The notes beneath the pieces were generated by a model. That model saw only the letters and a program-made list of their open reading frames with translations. It ran no database searches and had not been told where the DNA came from. Source: Metapseudomonas boanensis (GTDB lineage: Bacteria > Pseudomonadota > Gammaproteobacteria > Pseudomonadales > Pseudomonadaceae). Taken from it: 64,000 nt of DNA. Both the position numbers and the translations under genes were made by a program. Positions 25,753 to 36,404 of this stretch are shown piece after piece (position 1 is the stretch's first letter; each line of letters opens with the position of its first letter). Where the stretch lies: assembly GCF_018704125.1 (NCBI RefSeq), contig NZ_JAGTIS010000017.1, positions 1 to 64,000 on the forward strand, given 5' to 3'.

Positions 25753-25950
25753 ATGCCCGTTAGAATCGAGCATCTATCCAGCCACAGCGAAGAGCTTTGG
25801 GCTGTGCACTTTGGCATCCGGCGGGTGCAATTCCGTCATGAGCGCTGCGCCAGGGACTTCGCGGCCAAACTGAAGCAGCGCATTGAGGCTCCTCACGTGT
25901 ACCCACGTGCTGACCAGTTGGCACGAGAACGGAATGGCAAGGCGCGCTGA
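25753..25950 (+). CDS. small basic protein, function unknown
   Basis: 65 residues with an ATG behind GGAGAC. Rich in Arg and His (GIRRVQFRHERCARDFAAKL), with a likely strand-helix fold. No family is recognised. It probably shares a transcript with the preceding gene. Confidence 0.5.
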   Translation: MPVRIEHLSSHSEELWAVHFGIRRVQFRHERCARDFAAKLKQRIEAPHVYPRADQLARERNGKAR

Positions 25951-26023
25951 TTACATCACGGCAATCGTTCCATTCCGGGCAAACACGCCTTGCCGCCGAT
26001 GTTGACCAGCATGTGTAAGCTCA

Positions 26024-26341
26024 TTGGCTGAATCGATTGACGAACTCTACGGCGAAGTCAACAAGCGTCGGCGCAGGCCGGTCGATCCCCCCACTCAAGT
26101 CGGGTTCAGACCAAAGCTATCAGTCCCACCGCCCTTCGATATGCTTTCTCAACGCCAGCTCGAAGTCGCCCGAAGAATCAGCAAGGGCATGACAAACTTC
26201 CAGACCGCGTGCGAACTCGGACTTACGGAAAATACCGTAAAGCTCTACGTCTCACAGATCCTGCGCTTGACCCTCACGAATAGCCGCATGCAGCTGGCTT
26301 TGGCGATGGCCCCGGTAGATTGGAACGAGATTGAGCAATAG
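26024..26341 (+). CDS. LuxR-type helix-turn-helix protein
   Basis: 105 residues, TTG start. The C-terminal half is a GerE/LuxR DNA-binding domain (MLSQRQLEVARRISKGMTNF, CELGLTENTVKLYVSQILRL). The N-terminus is short and basic, with no receiver or autoinducer domain. Such small LuxR-type proteins are common in PFGI-1-like integrative elements and probably regulate element genes. It is the last element-type gene before the chromosomal-looking GFA gene. Confidence 0.6.
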   Translation: MAESIDELYGEVNKRRRRPVDPPTQVGFRPKLSVPPPFDMLSQRQLEVARRISKGMTNFQTACELGLTENTVKLYVSQILRLTLTNSRMQLALAMAPVDWNEIEQ

Positions 26342-26427
26342 CTGCGTGAGCCTGACTGATCACACGAGCTCATTGGCGACAACCAATCGCCCCGAAGCAG
26401 GCTGCATGCTTCAGGGCGGTTGGCAAA

Positions 26428-26856
26428 CTACTCCGGCAGTGTCTCGCCCGACCCACCCATTTCCTTGGGCATATCCTTCATCTTGGGCAGCCCGTCCTTG
26501 ATCCTGAGCACTGCCTCCTGATAGTGAACATGAAGCATGGGCTCATGGCGGTAGGTGGGGATGGTGGCGGCGTACACATCGACCAGACCGAAAGGTGGAT
26601 GGTCTGTCAGCAAGTGTCCGCCACACGTCTTGCAAAACTTCCGGTAGCTCTTCTCGGTCTTGTGGTAGACGCCAATGTTGTCCTCGCCTTTGGTAATCGT
26701 CACAGCCTCGGGCTTCCAGAGGCTGAACGCGTTTACCGGCGCGGCTGACCAACTCCGGCATGATGCACAGTGACAGAATCCGGCGGCTACCGGCTCACCG
26801 GTGACAGTGAGCTCGACCGCCCCGCAGAAACAGGCACCCTTGTAACTCTGAGTCAT
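26428..26856 (-). CDS. GFA/CENP-V-family zinc protein
   Basis: 142 residues. Zinc ligands sit in CFCGAV (residues 9-14), CHCASCRSWSAA (about 29-40) and CKTCGGHLLT (about 77-86), the pattern of the glutathione-dependent formaldehyde-activating enzyme superfamily. Most members have no proven activity, and formaldehyde detoxification should not be assumed. It is a single-gene unit with its own start behind a GGGG-rich leader. Confidence 0.8.
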   Translation of the reverse strand: MTQSYKGACFCGAVELTVTGEPVAAGFCHCASCRSWSAAPVNAFSLWKPEAVTITKGEDNIGVYHKTEKSYRKFCKTCGGHLLTDHPPFGLVDVYAATIPTYRHEPMLHVHYQEAVLRIKDGLPKMKDMPKEMGGSGETLPE

Positions 26857-26970
26857 GGCTCGCCCCTTGCGCCTTTTGGCATGATGATGTCGCGCGTTGG
26901 CGCGGTCCGATGAGTGTAGACAGTCCGCGCCTATCTGCTCTTTGCCGGAGCCAGGGATGAGTCCTCTACT

Positions 26971-27891
26971 TCAGATGAACCTCACGCCGGGTTTGGCCCG
27001 CTCATCCACCGTCAGTTCGAACACGTCGGGCCGTGCGTAGTGCCCCACCACATCGAAGTCGTAGCGCGCACGCACCAGTTCATCGGTATCGATCTGCGCC
27101 ACCAGCAGGCCGCGCTCGCCCACCAGAGGGCCGGCCAGGACATCGCCCAGCGGGCCGACAATGATGCTGCCGCCGTTGATCAACGGACGTTCGGCGGGCC
27201 AGTTCTCGATCGTTTGGCCAAGGTCCTTCGGCGAGTCCTGGACCTGGCAGGCGCTGACCACGAAACAGCGGCCTTCGCAGGCGACATGACGCATGGTGAC
27301 TTGCCACATCTCCCGCTCATCGACGGTGGGCGCGCACCAGATGTCGACGCCCTTGGCATACATGGCTGTGCGTAGCAGCGGCATATAGTTTTCCCAGCAG
27401 ACGGCAGAGCCGAGGCGGCCGGCCTGGCCCTCGACCACCGGCAGGGTCGAGCCGTCACCCTTGGCCCAGATCAACCGCTCGGTTCCGGTCGGCATGAGCT
27501 TGCGGTGCTTGGCGGCAAGCCCTGCCTCCGGATCGAAGAACAACACGGTGCAGTAGAGACTGTGGCCGCTGCGCTCGATCACGCCTATCACCAGATTGGC
27601 CCCGGTGCGGGTAGAAAGCGCGGCCAGCGCATCGGTTTCAACGCCGGGCACATCAATGGCATTTTCGTAATAACGGGCAAATGCTTCCCGGCCTTCCGGC
27701 AGGCGGTAGCCCAGTTGGGTACCGAAGCGCTCCCCCTTGGGGTAGCCGCCCAGCAGGGCTTCGGGCATCACCACCAGATTGGCGCCTGCCTCACGGATGG
27801 CCGCTTCATAAGAAAGGATCTGTTCGAGGGTTTCTGCCTTGCCGGCGGGCAGAGAGCCGATCTGTAGGGCCGCTACGATGGACTTGGGCAT
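26971..27891 (-). CDS. nitrilase-family carbon-nitrogen hydrolase
   Basis: 306 residues from the ATG at 27891; the frame is open further upstream but the family begins at [13 protein letters not shown]. The catalytic triad is clear: Glu44 ([12 protein letters not shown]), Lys131 ([11 protein letters not shown]) and Cys165 ([13 protein letters not shown]). The CWENYMP form is that of true nitrilases (R-CN to acid and ammonia) rather than amidases. A divergent LysR gene starts 90 bases away and probably controls it. The physiological nitrile is unknown; beta-cyanoalanine or arylacetonitriles are possibilities. Confidence 0.85.
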   Translation of the reverse strand: MPKSIVAALQIGSLPAGKAETLEQILSYEAAIREAGANLVVMPEALLGGYPKGERFGTQLGYRLPEGREAFARYYENAIDVPGVETDALAALSTRTGANLVIGVIERSGHSLYCTVLFFDPEAGLAAKHRKLMPTGTERLIWAKGDGSTLPVVEGQAGRLGSAVCWENYMPLLRTAMYAKGVDIWCAPTVDEREMWQVTMRHVACEGRCFVVSACQVQDSPKDLGQTIENWPAERPLINGGSIIVGPLGDVLAGPLVGERGLLVAQIDTDELVRARYDFDVVGHYARPDVFELTVDERAKPGVRFI

Positions 27892-27980
27892 GTCTGTCTT
27901 GCTCCTGGATATGCGGTGGGCGTTGCGCATTGTCAGCGGCTGCTGAATCATGAATAAAGCCATATCCGCTACTGAATGAT

Positions 27981-28898
27981 ATGAACAAGATGAATATCGT
28001 CGACGTTGATCTCAATTTGCTCAAGGTATTCGAGGCGTTGCATGACGAGGCCAGTGCGAGCCGCGCAGCATTGCGCCTGGGCATTACCCAGTCGGCGGTG
28101 AGTGCGGCGCTGCGACGGTTGCGCAACCTGTATGACGACCCCTTGTTCGTACGCACCGGGCGTGGACTGGCGCCCACGTTGCGCGCCAACCAGTTGAAGC
28201 CACTGATCGGCGAGGCTATGAACAAGTGCCGGCAGAGCCTGACCTTGCTCGATCCGCACGCCAGCAACTACACGGGGCGCGCGGTAACGCTCGGGCTGTC
28301 GGATGATTTCGAGATTGCCTACGGGCAGCGACTAATCGCTGAGGTGCGGTCGCAGGCGCCGGGCTTGCGCTTGATCTTCCGGCAGACCCACAGCCAGATC
28401 GTCGCCAACGCGCTGATCGAGCGCAGCATCGATCTGGCGATTACTGCCGGTGGTTTCAATGAGCGCATGCTCAGCCGCCAGGTGTTGGCAGAGGGGGATT
28501 ACCGTTGCCTGGTGGATGCCCATAGCCTGATGCCGGGGCAGGACAGCTTGAGCGTGGAAGAGTTTGTGGAGCGCGAGCAGATCCTGGTTTCTTCCGGCGG
28601 CTTTATCGGCATCGTCGATGAGGCCTTGGCGACGTTGGGACGGACCAGGAGGATCAGCGCCTCGACCACCCACTTCGCGGCCCTCTCCTATTTGCTACAG
28701 GGCACGGCGGCCATTGCGACCATCCCCAGCCATGCTGCCGAAGCGGTGTCCCGCGCCACAGGGCTGGCCATGCTGCCCTGCCCTTTGACACTGCCGGGCT
28801 ACCCGATCGAACTAGGCTGGCGCACCGTGGCACAGGTGGATACGGCAGTGTTGCGGGTCAGAGAGGCGATCGCGGGCTGTTTTGCCAAAGAGCGATGA
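27981..28898 (+). CDS. LysR-family regulator, divergent from the nitrilase gene
   Basis: 305 residues. N-terminal winged helix ([37 protein letters not shown]) and C-terminal effector-binding domain starting near residue 95 ([17 protein letters not shown]). The NodD/TrpI-like N-terminus (VDLNLLKVF) and divergent position fit local control of the nitrilase gene. The 89-base spacer should hold its operator. Confidence 0.85.
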   Translation: MNKMNIVDVDLNLLKVFEALHDEASASRAALRLGITQSAVSAALRRLRNLYDDPLFVRTGRGLAPTLRANQLKPLIGEAMNKCRQSLTLLDPHASNYTGRAVTLGLSDDFEIAYGQRLIAEVRSQAPGLRLIFRQTHSQIVANALIERSIDLAITAGGFNERMLSRQVLAEGDYRCLVDAHSLMPGQDSLSVEEFVEREQILVSSGGFIGIVDEALATLGRTRRISASTTHFAALSYLLQGTAAIATIPSHAAEAVSRATGLAMLPCPLTLPGYPIELGWRTVAQVDTAVLRVREAIAGCFAKER

Positions 28899-29119
28899 CG
28901 CATTGGCCGTCGTATCAGGCCTGAAACTCTTCGCCTCTCTCACTCTCAGATCAGGCAGCAGACGGAGTCCGTCGGCAAGGCTTGAGGACCGAAGGATCCA
29001 CAGGATACACGGGAGCTCAAGCTTGCAGCTGCCGGGCGCTGACCGTTGGGAGGCTGAAACCTGGTGTCAGCGCCAAAGGTCGGCGTTGACACTATTCGAT
29101 TCCTGAGTGCCTTCAGGTG

Positions 29120-29917
29120 TCAGAGCTCGCCATAAAGCTTGTCGCTCACCAGCATGTGCCCAGGCGCATGGGTGATGCACAGTTCCGGCGAAGCTTCGGC
29201 GATGACTGACTGGGGCGTGACGCCGCAAGCCCAGAACAGCGGAATCTCATCCTCGGCGATGGGCACCGGGTCGCCGAAGTCGGGAGCCTGTAGGTCGTTG
29301 ATGCCGATCAGGGTCGGATCACCAATATGCACGGGAGCGCCATGGGTCATGGGGAAGCGCGAGGTGATCTCGATGGCACGTACCGCATCGACAGCCTTCA
29401 TAGGGCGCATGGAAACCACCATTTTCCCGGCCAGGCGCCCTGCCGGAATGGTGTCGATGGATGTGCGGTACATGGCGACATTGCGGCCCATATCGATATG
29501 CCGCATCCGGATGCCGGCATCGAGCAGCGCCTGCTCGAAGGAGAAGGAGCAGCCGATGGCGAAGGCAACGAAGTCGGCTTCCCAATACTCGCCAATATCG
29601 GTCACTTCCTGATATGGCTGCCCGCGGCGATGAATGCGGTAACGCGGCACGTCGCTGCGCACATCGACGTCGCTGCCAAGCTTCTCGAAATACGGCGAAC
29701 CGGGTTCGGTGACATCGAGCAGTGGGCAGGATCGGGGATTGAGGACGCAGAAGCGCAGGAACTCGTCCGCCCAGGAACGCTGCAGGATGACGATATTCGC
29801 CTGTAGATGACGTTGTCCCAGGCCGCTGGTGTGCCCGGTATAGTCACCTCGGCGAATCAGCTGGCGCAGCTCGCGCGGCGTACGGGTGGCGAGTGCATTC
29901 AAGGTTTTCGAGGTCAT
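29120..29917 (-). CDS. DUF1445 family protein (YcsI/D-glutamate-cyclase-like)
   Basis: 265 residues from the ATG at 29917 ([20 protein letters not shown]). Typical DUF1445 stretches: [65 protein letters not shown] and [12 protein letters not shown]. The family is labelled putative hydro-lyase. In animals a DUF1445-containing protein is D-glutamate cyclase, which forms 5-oxo-D-proline. In Bacillus, ycsI lies with the pxpABC homologues ycsF, kipI and kipA. Here it is next to a LysR gene and divergent from a PxpABC operon. A role in D-glutamate or oxoproline metabolism is inferred, not shown. Confidence 0.75.
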   Translation of the reverse strand: MTSKTLNALATRTPRELRQLIRRGDYTGHTSGLGQRHLQANIVILQRSWADEFLRFCVLNPRSCPLLDVTEPGSPYFEKLGSDVDVRSDVPRYRIHRRGQPYQEVTDIGEYWEADFVAFAIGCSFSFEQALLDAGIRMRHIDMGRNVAMYRTSIDTIPAGRLAGKMVVSMRPMKAVDAVRAIEITSRFPMTHGAPVHIGDPTLIGINDLQAPDFGDPVPIAEDEIPLFWACGVTPQSVIAEASPELCITHAPGHMLVSDKLYGEL

Positions 29918-30020
29918 CTGCCGGCTCCACTCCAGTGCAGGGAATGGCGGATCTTTTAGACGGCCCACCATCGTGGCGTCCAACAAAAACTTTCCGCGAC
30001 CGGGCATAAGGAAAGTTGAA

Positions 30021-30974
30021 TCACAGGGTCCGTAACCGCGCTGCCCCCTTGTTCAGCGGTGCCGGCACGAAACAGTCCTTGCCGACGTTCTCCGAATAGT
30101 CGCTGACCACCGCCTTGCTGACCTCGACAATCTGGTCGACCAGCTCCAGGCCGGTACCGCCGCGCCAGGAAACCACCAGTGGCAGGTCTGGTGGCGGAGG
30201 ACCAATGCGCAGGACGGTCAGTTCACCACGCTCCAATGGCCGACTCACCAGAGCCGGCGGCAAGGCACCTATGCCGAATCCGTCGCGCAACAGGCGGGTC
30301 ATGGCCGCCACCGAGTTCACGCAACTCAGGCGGGGCGCCACAACACCGTTAGCGTGCAGCAGGCTGAGCACATCCTGATGTGGGCGTGAATGCTTGGAAA
30401 AGGTAACGACCCGCTCGCTGGCCAGCTCAGCCAATGAGGCGTAATCGCGGTGATAGATCGAGCCGGTCGAGACTATCCAGCGCATCGGGTAGCTGCCCAG
30501 CTCCAGGTTGAGTACAGACTCATGACGCAGCGGGTCGGTCTGGAAAATCAGGTCCAGATAGCCCTTCTGCAACTGCTCGGAAAGATTGCGTGCGGTATCG
30601 GCCATCAGCTCGATCTCTACCGCAGGGAATTCCTCCATCACCTTCGAGACAAGTGGGCTCAGCCAGGTATGGATGACGGTATCCATCGCTCCGATGCGGA
30701 TGCGCCCCTGGGCGGTGCTGCTGGTGTCGATGGACTGCTTGAGCGCATGCATGGTGTCCATCATCTGCTCGGCGTACTCCAGCACCTTGTGTCCCTCAGG
30801 CGTCAGGGTCACACCCCGGGAGTCGCGTACGAACAGTTTCACCCCGAGTTCGTCCTCCAGTACGGCTATGCGGCTGGAGATGGAGGCCTGGGTGCTGAAC
30901 AGCTTTTCAGCGGTGAGCCGGAAGCTTTTAAGGCGGGCGACCCAGACGAAGGTTTCGAGGAACTTGAGGTTCAT
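30021..30974 (-). CDS. LysR-family regulator of the oxoproline locus
   Basis: 317 residues from the ATG at 30974 ([20 protein letters not shown]). Winged helix at the N-terminus ([20 protein letters not shown]) and LysR substrate-binding domain from about residue 88. It is 103 bases upstream of the DUF1445 gene on the same strand, and divergent from the MFS-porin-PxpABC run with a 307-base spacer. It probably controls both directions. Confidence 0.85.
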   Translation of the reverse strand: MNLKFLETFVWVARLKSFRLTAEKLFSTQASISSRIAVLEDELGVKLFVRDSRGVTLTPEGHKVLEYAEQMMDTMHALKQSIDTSSTAQGRIRIGAMDTVIHTWLSPLVSKVMEEFPAVEIELMADTARNLSEQLQKGYLDLIFQTDPLRHESVLNLELGSYPMRWIVSTGSIYHRDYASLAELASERVVTFSKHSRPHQDVLSLLHANGVVAPRLSCVNSVAAMTRLLRDGFGIGALPPALVSRPLERGELTVLRIGPPPPDLPLVVSWRGGTGLELVDQIVEVSKAVVSDYSENVGKDCFVPAPLNKGAARLRTL

Positions 30975-31281
30975 GACAGCTACCGGCAATCAGTGAAGTT
31001 GCGCCGGCCAGGGCCGCCGCTAACGATGATAGACAGAGTAAATTCAAGCACTTCCTGTGCCATGCAATGGGTTCATTCGACGAACGTGCCCGGGTGTGCC
31101 GCCATATGATCGTTGTTCGACGAGTCGCGCGGGTATCGGAATTTCTTATCCCCCCCGGCCGTTTTAATTAGTTGGACGCTGGCTTCGACAGCGCCCAAGA
31201 ATGCCGCCACAGGCTGCGGCAATCCAACTCCGCATCCACCGAATGCTCATACAACGCCAAGAACAGCGATCGGAGAACACC
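30975..31281. other. divergent promoter region, lysR / MFS transporter
   Basis: About 307 bases between the two start codons. The stretch 31135-31175 is AT-richer (CGGAATTTCTTATCCCC, then TTTTAATTAGTTGG) and is a candidate for the MFS promoter. No clear LysR box could be settled by eye. Confidence 0.4.
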
Positions 31282-32565
31282 ATGGAAAAACAAGCGACCC
31301 ATGCGGGCGGCCTGGACGTGGACCAGGGCGGCTATTTCGGTTGGTATCGGGACCTGAACAAGCAGGAGCGCCGGACCTTCTGGAGCTGCAAGATCGGCTA
31401 TGGCCTGGACGGCATGGACACCCAGATGCTCAGTTTCGTCATCCCCACGCTCATTGCGATTTGGGGGATCACCACGGGCGAAGCCGGATTCATTCACACG
31501 CTCACCCTCCTCGCCTCCGCCGTTGGCGGTTGGGTCGCCGGCATCCTCTCCGATCGCATCGGCCGTGTGCTGACCCTGCAATTGACGGTGCTCTGGTTCG
31601 CGTTCTTCACCTTCCTCTGTGGCATCGCGCAAAGCTACGAGCAATTGCTGGTCGCTCGCACCCTGATGGGCTTCGGCTTTGGCGGCGAATGGACGGCTGG
31701 CGCCGTGCTGATCGGCGAAGTGATCAAGGCCAAGGACCGCGGCAAGGCCGTGGGACTGGTGCAGTCCGGCTGGGCCCTCGGCTGGGGCATGACCGCCATT
31801 CTCTATTCCCTGATGTTCAGCCTGCTGCCGCCGGAAGACGCCTGGCGTGCACTGTTCATGCTGGGTCTGTTGCCTGCGCTGTTCGTGATGGTGGTCCGCC
31901 GCCTGGTGAAGGAGCCGGAAATCTACCAAGAGGCCCGCAAGCACAACCAGGGGGCGGAAAAAGTCAGCTTCTACGAGATCTTCGCCCCTGGCATGCTCAG
32001 CATCACCCTGCGCGCGTCGCTGCTGACCACCGGAGCGCTGGGCGGCTACTACGCCATCACCTCCTGGCTGCCGACCTTCCTCAAGACCGAACGCGGCCTG
32101 ACCGTGCTGGGCACTGGTGGCTACCTGGCCATGGTCATCATCGGCTCCTATGTCGGCTACGTGATCAGTGCGTTCCTCACCGACCTGATCGGCCGCAAGA
32201 AGAACTTCATTCTGTTCGCTGCCGGCTCCTTCACCGTGGTGTTGCTCTATACCCAGCTGCCAGTGAGCAACGCGGCCATGCTCTGGCTGGGCTTCCCCCT
32301 GGGTTTCTTCGCCTCGGGCATCTTCAGCGGCATGGGGTCATTCCTCACCGAGCTCTTCCCCACCCGTATCCGCGGCTCGGGTCAGGGCTTCTGCTATAAC
32401 TCCGGCCGCGCCATTGCTGCCCTCTTCCCGATGCTGATCGGCATGATCAGCCAGCACGTCCCGCTCAGCCTGGGCATCGGCGGATTCGCCGCGGTGTCCT
32501 ACGGGGTGGTGATCCTCGCGGCCCTCAGCCTGCCGGAAACCCGCGGCAAACAACTCGAAATCTGA
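31282..32565 (+). CDS. MFS transporter, metabolite:H+ symporter type
   Basis: 427 residues from the ATG at 31282. Twelve membrane segments; the sugar/aromatic-acid symporter motif GWVAGILSDRIGR (loop 2-3) and its second-half copy FLTDLIGRKKN; and the GFGFGGEWTAGAVLIGE segment typical of the AAHS/SHS groups. By position it should import the substrate degraded by PxpABC, perhaps 5-oxoproline, which Bacillus may do with the NRAMP-like YcsG. The next gene is its outer-membrane partner, 29 bases on. Confidence 0.8.
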   Translation: MEKQATHAGGLDVDQGGYFGWYRDLNKQERRTFWSCKIGYGLDGMDTQMLSFVIPTLIAIWGITTGEAGFIHTLTLLASAVGGWVAGILSDRIGRVLTLQLTVLWFAFFTFLCGIAQSYEQLLVARTLMGFGFGGEWTAGAVLIGEVIKAKDRGKAVGLVQSGWALGWGMTAILYSLMFSLLPPEDAWRALFMLGLLPALFVMVVRRLVKEPEIYQEARKHNQGAEKVSFYEIFAPGMLSITLRASLLTTGALGGYYAITSWLPTFLKTERGLTVLGTGGYLAMVIIGSYVGYVISAFLTDLIGRKKNFILFAAGSFTVVLLYTQLPVSNAAMLWLGFPLGFFASGIFSGMGSFLTELFPTRIRGSGQGFCYNSGRAIAALFPMLIGMISQHVPLSLGIGGFAAVSYGVVILAALSLPETRGKQLEI

Positions 32566-32594
32566 TCGGCCCCTTCCACACCCAGGATTTCCCC

Positions 32595-33824
32595 ATGCAC
32601 CCGAACACCCGTCTGGCTGCCGCGCTGTTAGCCGGCAGCGGCCTGGGCTGGCCGCTGCTCGCCCAGGCCGAGCTGATCGAAGACAGCCATGCCAGCCTCG
32701 AACTGCGCAATTACTACTTCAATCGCGACTTTCGCCAAACCGGCGCCCGCGACAAGGCCGAAGAATGGGCCCAGGGCTTCCTGCTGCGAGTCGAATCCGG
32801 TTTCACCAAGGGCCCGGTAGGCTTCGGAGCCGATGCCATCGGCCTGCTCGGGGTCAAGCTCGACTCCGGCGACGGCACCGCTGGCACCGGCCTGCTGCCT
32901 GCTGACCGCGGTAGCGGCGGCTCCCAGGACGAGTACTCCAAGCTCGGCCTGACCGGCAAGATGAAGATCTCCAATAGCCTGCTCAAGGCCGGCGCCCTGC
33001 ACTTCAAGAGTCCAATCGTCTCGGCCAACGACTCTCGACTGCTGCCGCAACTCTTTCGTGGCGCCTTGCTCGGTGTGCAGGAGATCGAGAGCCTGACCCT
33101 GCAGGGCGGCCGCCTCGACCGCATCAAGCTGAACAGTTCCAGCGATTACCAGGAGTTCAGCGCCAATCGCATTGGGGGGCGTAGCGATGCCTTCACCTTT
33201 GCCGGAGGCGACTACCGCATCACCCCAGCCCTGACCACCAGCCTTCACTATGGTCAGCTGGAAGGCATCTACGCGCAGACCTTCGTCGGGTTAACCCACA
33301 ACCTGGCGCTTGGCGGTACGCAGTCACTCAAGAGCGATATGCGCTATGCCCGCTCCCGCGAGGACGGCAGCTTCCGTGAGCTGGACAACGAGGCGTTCGG
33401 CGCGCTGTTCACCTGGAGGATCGAGGGACACGCGCTGGGTGCCGGCTACCAGAAGATGGCCGGCGATGATCCCTTTCCTTACATAGCGGGCAGCGATCCC
33501 TTCCTGGTCAACTTCGTGCAGATCGGCGACTTCGCCAATGCTGGTGAACGCTCCTGGCAGCTGCGTTACGACTACGACTTCGCCAGTCTCGGGGTGCCGG
33601 GCCTGACCTTCATGAGCCGTTATGTATCCGGCGACCAGGTCCAGCTTGGTGCGGTGGACGATGGCGAGGAATCGGAGCGCGACACCGATATCGCCTACGT
33701 GATCCAGAGCGGCCCGCTGAAGAACCTCGGCCTGAAATGGCGCAATGCCACGGTGCACTCCAACTTTACCAACGATCTCGACGAAAACCGCCTGATCCTC
33801 AGCTACAGCTTGGCGCTGTGGTGA
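32595..33824 (+). CDS. OprD-family porin of the oxoproline locus
   Basis: 409 residues. Signal peptide 1-25 (cut at LAQA-EL), then an OprD barrel ([42 protein letters not shown]). It ends [14 protein letters not shown], with the aromatic terminus of outer-membrane barrels. It is more distant from the other two OprD proteins of the window than those are from each other. The operon setting (MFS before, pxpA 29 bases after) suggests uptake of 5-oxoproline or a related acid. Confidence 0.85.
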   Translation: MHPNTRLAAALLAGSGLGWPLLAQAELIEDSHASLELRNYYFNRDFRQTGARDKAEEWAQGFLLRVESGFTKGPVGFGADAIGLLGVKLDSGDGTAGTGLLPADRGSGGSQDEYSKLGLTGKMKISNSLLKAGALHFKSPIVSANDSRLLPQLFRGALLGVQEIESLTLQGGRLDRIKLNSSSDYQEFSANRIGGRSDAFTFAGGDYRITPALTTSLHYGQLEGIYAQTFVGLTHNLALGGTQSLKSDMRYARSREDGSFRELDNEAFGALFTWRIEGHALGAGYQKMAGDDPFPYIAGSDPFLVNFVQIGDFANAGERSWQLRYDYDFASLGVPGLTFMSRYVSGDQVQLGAVDDGEESERDTDIAYVIQSGPLKNLGLKWRNATVHSNFTNDLDENRLILSYSLALW

Positions 33825-33853
33825 GGACCGGCTCGATAGCTGAAGGACAGACC

Positions 33854-34606
33854 ATGAGCAGACTGCTGCTGAACTGCGATATCGGAGAAAGCTTCGGCGC
33901 CTGGAAGATGGGGCTGGATGCAGAGGTGATGCCGCTGATCGATTGCGCCAACATCGCCTGTGGCTTCCATGCCGGTGACCCCAGCACCATGCACCACACC
34001 ATTGCCCTGGCCATCGAACATAGGGTCAGCATCGGCGCCCATCCAGGCTATCCGGACCTGGTCGGTTTCGGCCGCCGCTCCCTGGCTTGCAGCCCGGCCG
34101 AAGTGGAAGACTTGCTGCTTTACCAGATCGGCGCCCTCGACGGCCTCTGTCGCGCCCAAGGCGCGCGGGTCAGCTATGTGAAGCCGCACGGCGCGCTGTA
34201 TCAGGACATGATGCGCGACCCGAAGATACTCGCGGCGGTGATGCGTGCCGTGGCCGCCTACGATCCGCAATTGCCGCTGATGCTGATGAGCACCCGCGAC
34301 AACACGCCGGCCCAGGACATTGGCGATGAGTGCGGCGTGACGCTCTGGTTTGAAGCCTTCGCAGACCGTGCCTACGACGCAGATGGCTTCCTGGTTTCGC
34401 GCAATCTTCCCGGGGCGGTACACCACGAGGCTGGGCAAGTGATTTCCCAGGCCGTCGCGATCGCGAGCGGTAAGCCCCTCGTGGCCAGCGACGGCAGCGC
34501 CCTACCGCTGCGCGCCCATACCCTTTGCGTACATGGCGACAACCCCGGCTCGGTCGCCGCCGTGCGCCACATCCGCGAAGCCCTGGATGCGCTGGAGGCC
34601 CAATGA
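33854..34606 (+). CDS. pxpA: 5-oxoprolinase subunit A (LamB/YcsF family)
   Basis: 250 residues from the ATG at 33854. Typical family motifs are [16 protein letters not shown] (residues 4-19), [15 protein letters not shown] (about 33-47), [16 protein letters not shown] and [12 protein letters not shown]. Together with PxpB and PxpC it cleaves 5-oxoproline with ATP to L-glutamate. The last codons overlap pxpB by ATGA, so the subunits are translationally coupled. Confidence 0.9.
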   Translation: MSRLLLNCDIGESFGAWKMGLDAEVMPLIDCANIACGFHAGDPSTMHHTIALAIEHRVSIGAHPGYPDLVGFGRRSLACSPAEVEDLLLYQIGALDGLCRAQGARVSYVKPHGALYQDMMRDPKILAAVMRAVAAYDPQLPLMLMSTRDNTPAQDIGDECGVTLWFEAFADRAYDADGFLVSRNLPGAVHHEAGQVISQAVAIASGKPLVASDGSALPLRAHTLCVHGDNPGSVAAVRHIREALDALEAQ

Positions 34607-35316
34607 ACACGCCACACCTGCGAATCGAAGTGGCTACGATCGACAGCTTCATCCTGCGCCTGTTCGACCGCATCGACGAAGCCAACATGCCCTGGCTGAT
34701 GGCGGCTGGAACACGCTTGCGGCAAAGCTTTGGCGAACACTTGGTAGACCTGGTGCCCTCCTACACTACGCTGCTGCTGCATTACGACCTGCGCCACCTG
34801 GCCCCACGCCAGGCTCGCGAGCGGATCGCCGAAGCCTTGCGCGACCTGGAGCCAGAGCACCACGCCAGCGGCCGCTACCATCGCATCCCCACTTGGTACG
34901 ACCCGCAGGTGGGGCCCGACCTCGAACCGCTGGCGCAGCGAAAAGGCATTCCGGTAGCTGAGCTGATCAAGCGCCACAGCCATCGCGAGTATCAGGTGTT
35001 CGCCCTTGGCTTCACGCCCGGCTTTGCCTTCATGGGCCTGGTCGAGGAGGCCCTGGCCAGCCCTCGATTAGCCACGCCTCGCAAGCGCATTGCGCCGGGT
35101 AGCGTCGGCATCGCCGAGCGCCAGACCGCCGTTTACCCGGTCGCCTCGCCCGGAGGATGGAACCTACTGGGGCGCAGCCCGATCCGCCTGTTCGACCTTG
35201 AGCTGGAAGGCTACAGCCTGCTGAAGGCCGGCGACCGCGTACGTTTCGAACCTGTCGATCACGCAGAATTCGTCCGTCTGGGCGGTGACGACACCCCGCT
35301 GGAGACTCCGCAATGA
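34603..35316 (+). CDS. pxpB: 5-oxoprolinase subunit B (KipI family)
   Basis: 237 residues. The allophanate-hydrolase-like domain 1 shows [20 protein letters not shown] (about residues 125-144) and [20 protein letters not shown], then [16 protein letters not shown], all characteristic of KipI/PxpB. It works as a complex with PxpC in the ATP-dependent ring opening. It overlaps both neighbours by four bases. Confidence 0.9.
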   Translation: MNTPHLRIEVATIDSFILRLFDRIDEANMPWLMAAGTRLRQSFGEHLVDLVPSYTTLLLHYDLRHLAPRQARERIAEALRDLEPEHHASGRYHRIPTWYDPQVGPDLEPLAQRKGIPVAELIKRHSHREYQVFALGFTPGFAFMGLVEEALASPRLATPRKRIAPGSVGIAERQTAVYPVASPGGWNLLGRSPIRLFDLELEGYSLLKAGDRVRFEPVDHAEFVRLGGDDTPLETPQ

Positions 35317-36254
35317 CCGCAATGTCTGCGCTGCAAGGCCTGCGCATCGAAACCAGCACGCCCTTCATCCTCCTGCAGGACGGTGGCCGCTTTGGCTGCC
35401 GTCACCTGGGCGTAACCCAGGGAGGAGCAATGGACTGGGTCTCCATGAGCTGGGCCAACTGGCTGCTGGGCAACCCGCTGGACGCGGCGGTGGTGGAGAT
35501 CGGCCTCGGTGGCTTCTCGCTGACCTGCCAGCAGGACGGCTGCCTGGCCCTGGCCGGTGCCGACCTCGGGGCTACCCTCGATGGCCAGCCGCTGCCGCTC
35601 TGGAGCCATTTCAAGGTGAGCCCCGGACAACGGCTGGCATTCGCCCATCCTCGACGGGGCGCACGCGCCTATTTGGCTGCACCCGGCGGCTTTCTGGGCA
35701 AACTTCAGCTCGGTAGCCTGGCCTGCGTTGGCCGGGAAGCCTTGGGCGGGTTGCATGCGGACGGCAAGGCGCTCGCGGCGGGTGACCAGCTCACCTGGCA
35801 CGGAGAAGCCGCCAAGCCGCGGGTCATGCCGCGTGCGGGCATCCCTGACCTGGCCGGCGAGGTTCAGCTGGAGGTGATACTGGGCGCCCAGATCGGCGAC
35901 TTCTCCGGTCAGAGCCTGTTCGATGCGTTCAACAGCGACTGGACAGTGGATACCCGCTCCGACCGGATGGGCGTGCGCCTGCTTGGACCGGTGCTGGAAT
36001 GCAAGCGCCAATCGATGGTGTCCGAAGGGATCGGTCTGGGCGCCCTTCAGGTTCCGCCAGATGGTCAGCCCATCGCATTGCTCAACGACCGCCAGACCAT
36101 TGGCGGGTACCCCCGCCTTGGCGCTCTCACCCCACTGGCAGTGGCGCGGCTCGCCCAATGCCTGCCGGGTACATCCTTGCGCTTCGCACCCACGGTGCAG
36201 GAGGCAGCGCACCGGGCGCACCAGCAGCGGCTGGCAACCTGGTGGGCTGATTGA
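35313..36254 (+). CDS. pxpC: 5-oxoprolinase subunit C (KipA family)
   Basis: 313 residues. Biotin-dependent-carboxylase-like (KipA) domain: LQDGGRFGCRHLGVTQGGAM near residues 18-37, GLGGFSLTCQQDG, RAYLAAPGGF and SDRMGVRLLGP, then GQPIALLNDRQTIGGYPRLG near the end. It is the last gene of the MFS-porin-PxpABC run. The 150 bases after it up to the convergent ABC operon hold no gene. Confidence 0.9.
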   Translation: MTAMSALQGLRIETSTPFILLQDGGRFGCRHLGVTQGGAMDWVSMSWANWLLGNPLDAAVVEIGLGGFSLTCQQDGCLALAGADLGATLDGQPLPLWSHFKVSPGQRLAFAHPRRGARAYLAAPGGFLGKLQLGSLACVGREALGGLHADGKALAAGDQLTWHGEAAKPRVMPRAGIPDLAGEVQLEVILGAQIGDFSGQSLFDAFNSDWTVDTRSDRMGVRLLGPVLECKRQSMVSEGIGLGALQVPPDGQPIALLNDRQTIGGYPRLGALTPLAVARLAQCLPGTSLRFAPTVQEAAHRAHQQRLATWWAD

Positions 36255-36404
36255 AACGGAGCGCGACTCACGTCTGGTCAACCGGATTGTGCTGCTGACA
36301 GGGCCGTCGTTGGAGGGGGTGGGGAATGAGCGGACGGAGCCAAGGCCAGAATCGTCAGCATTCTGCCCGCGGCTTCAGTCCACCTGAATGCGCGCGGGGG
36401 CGTG

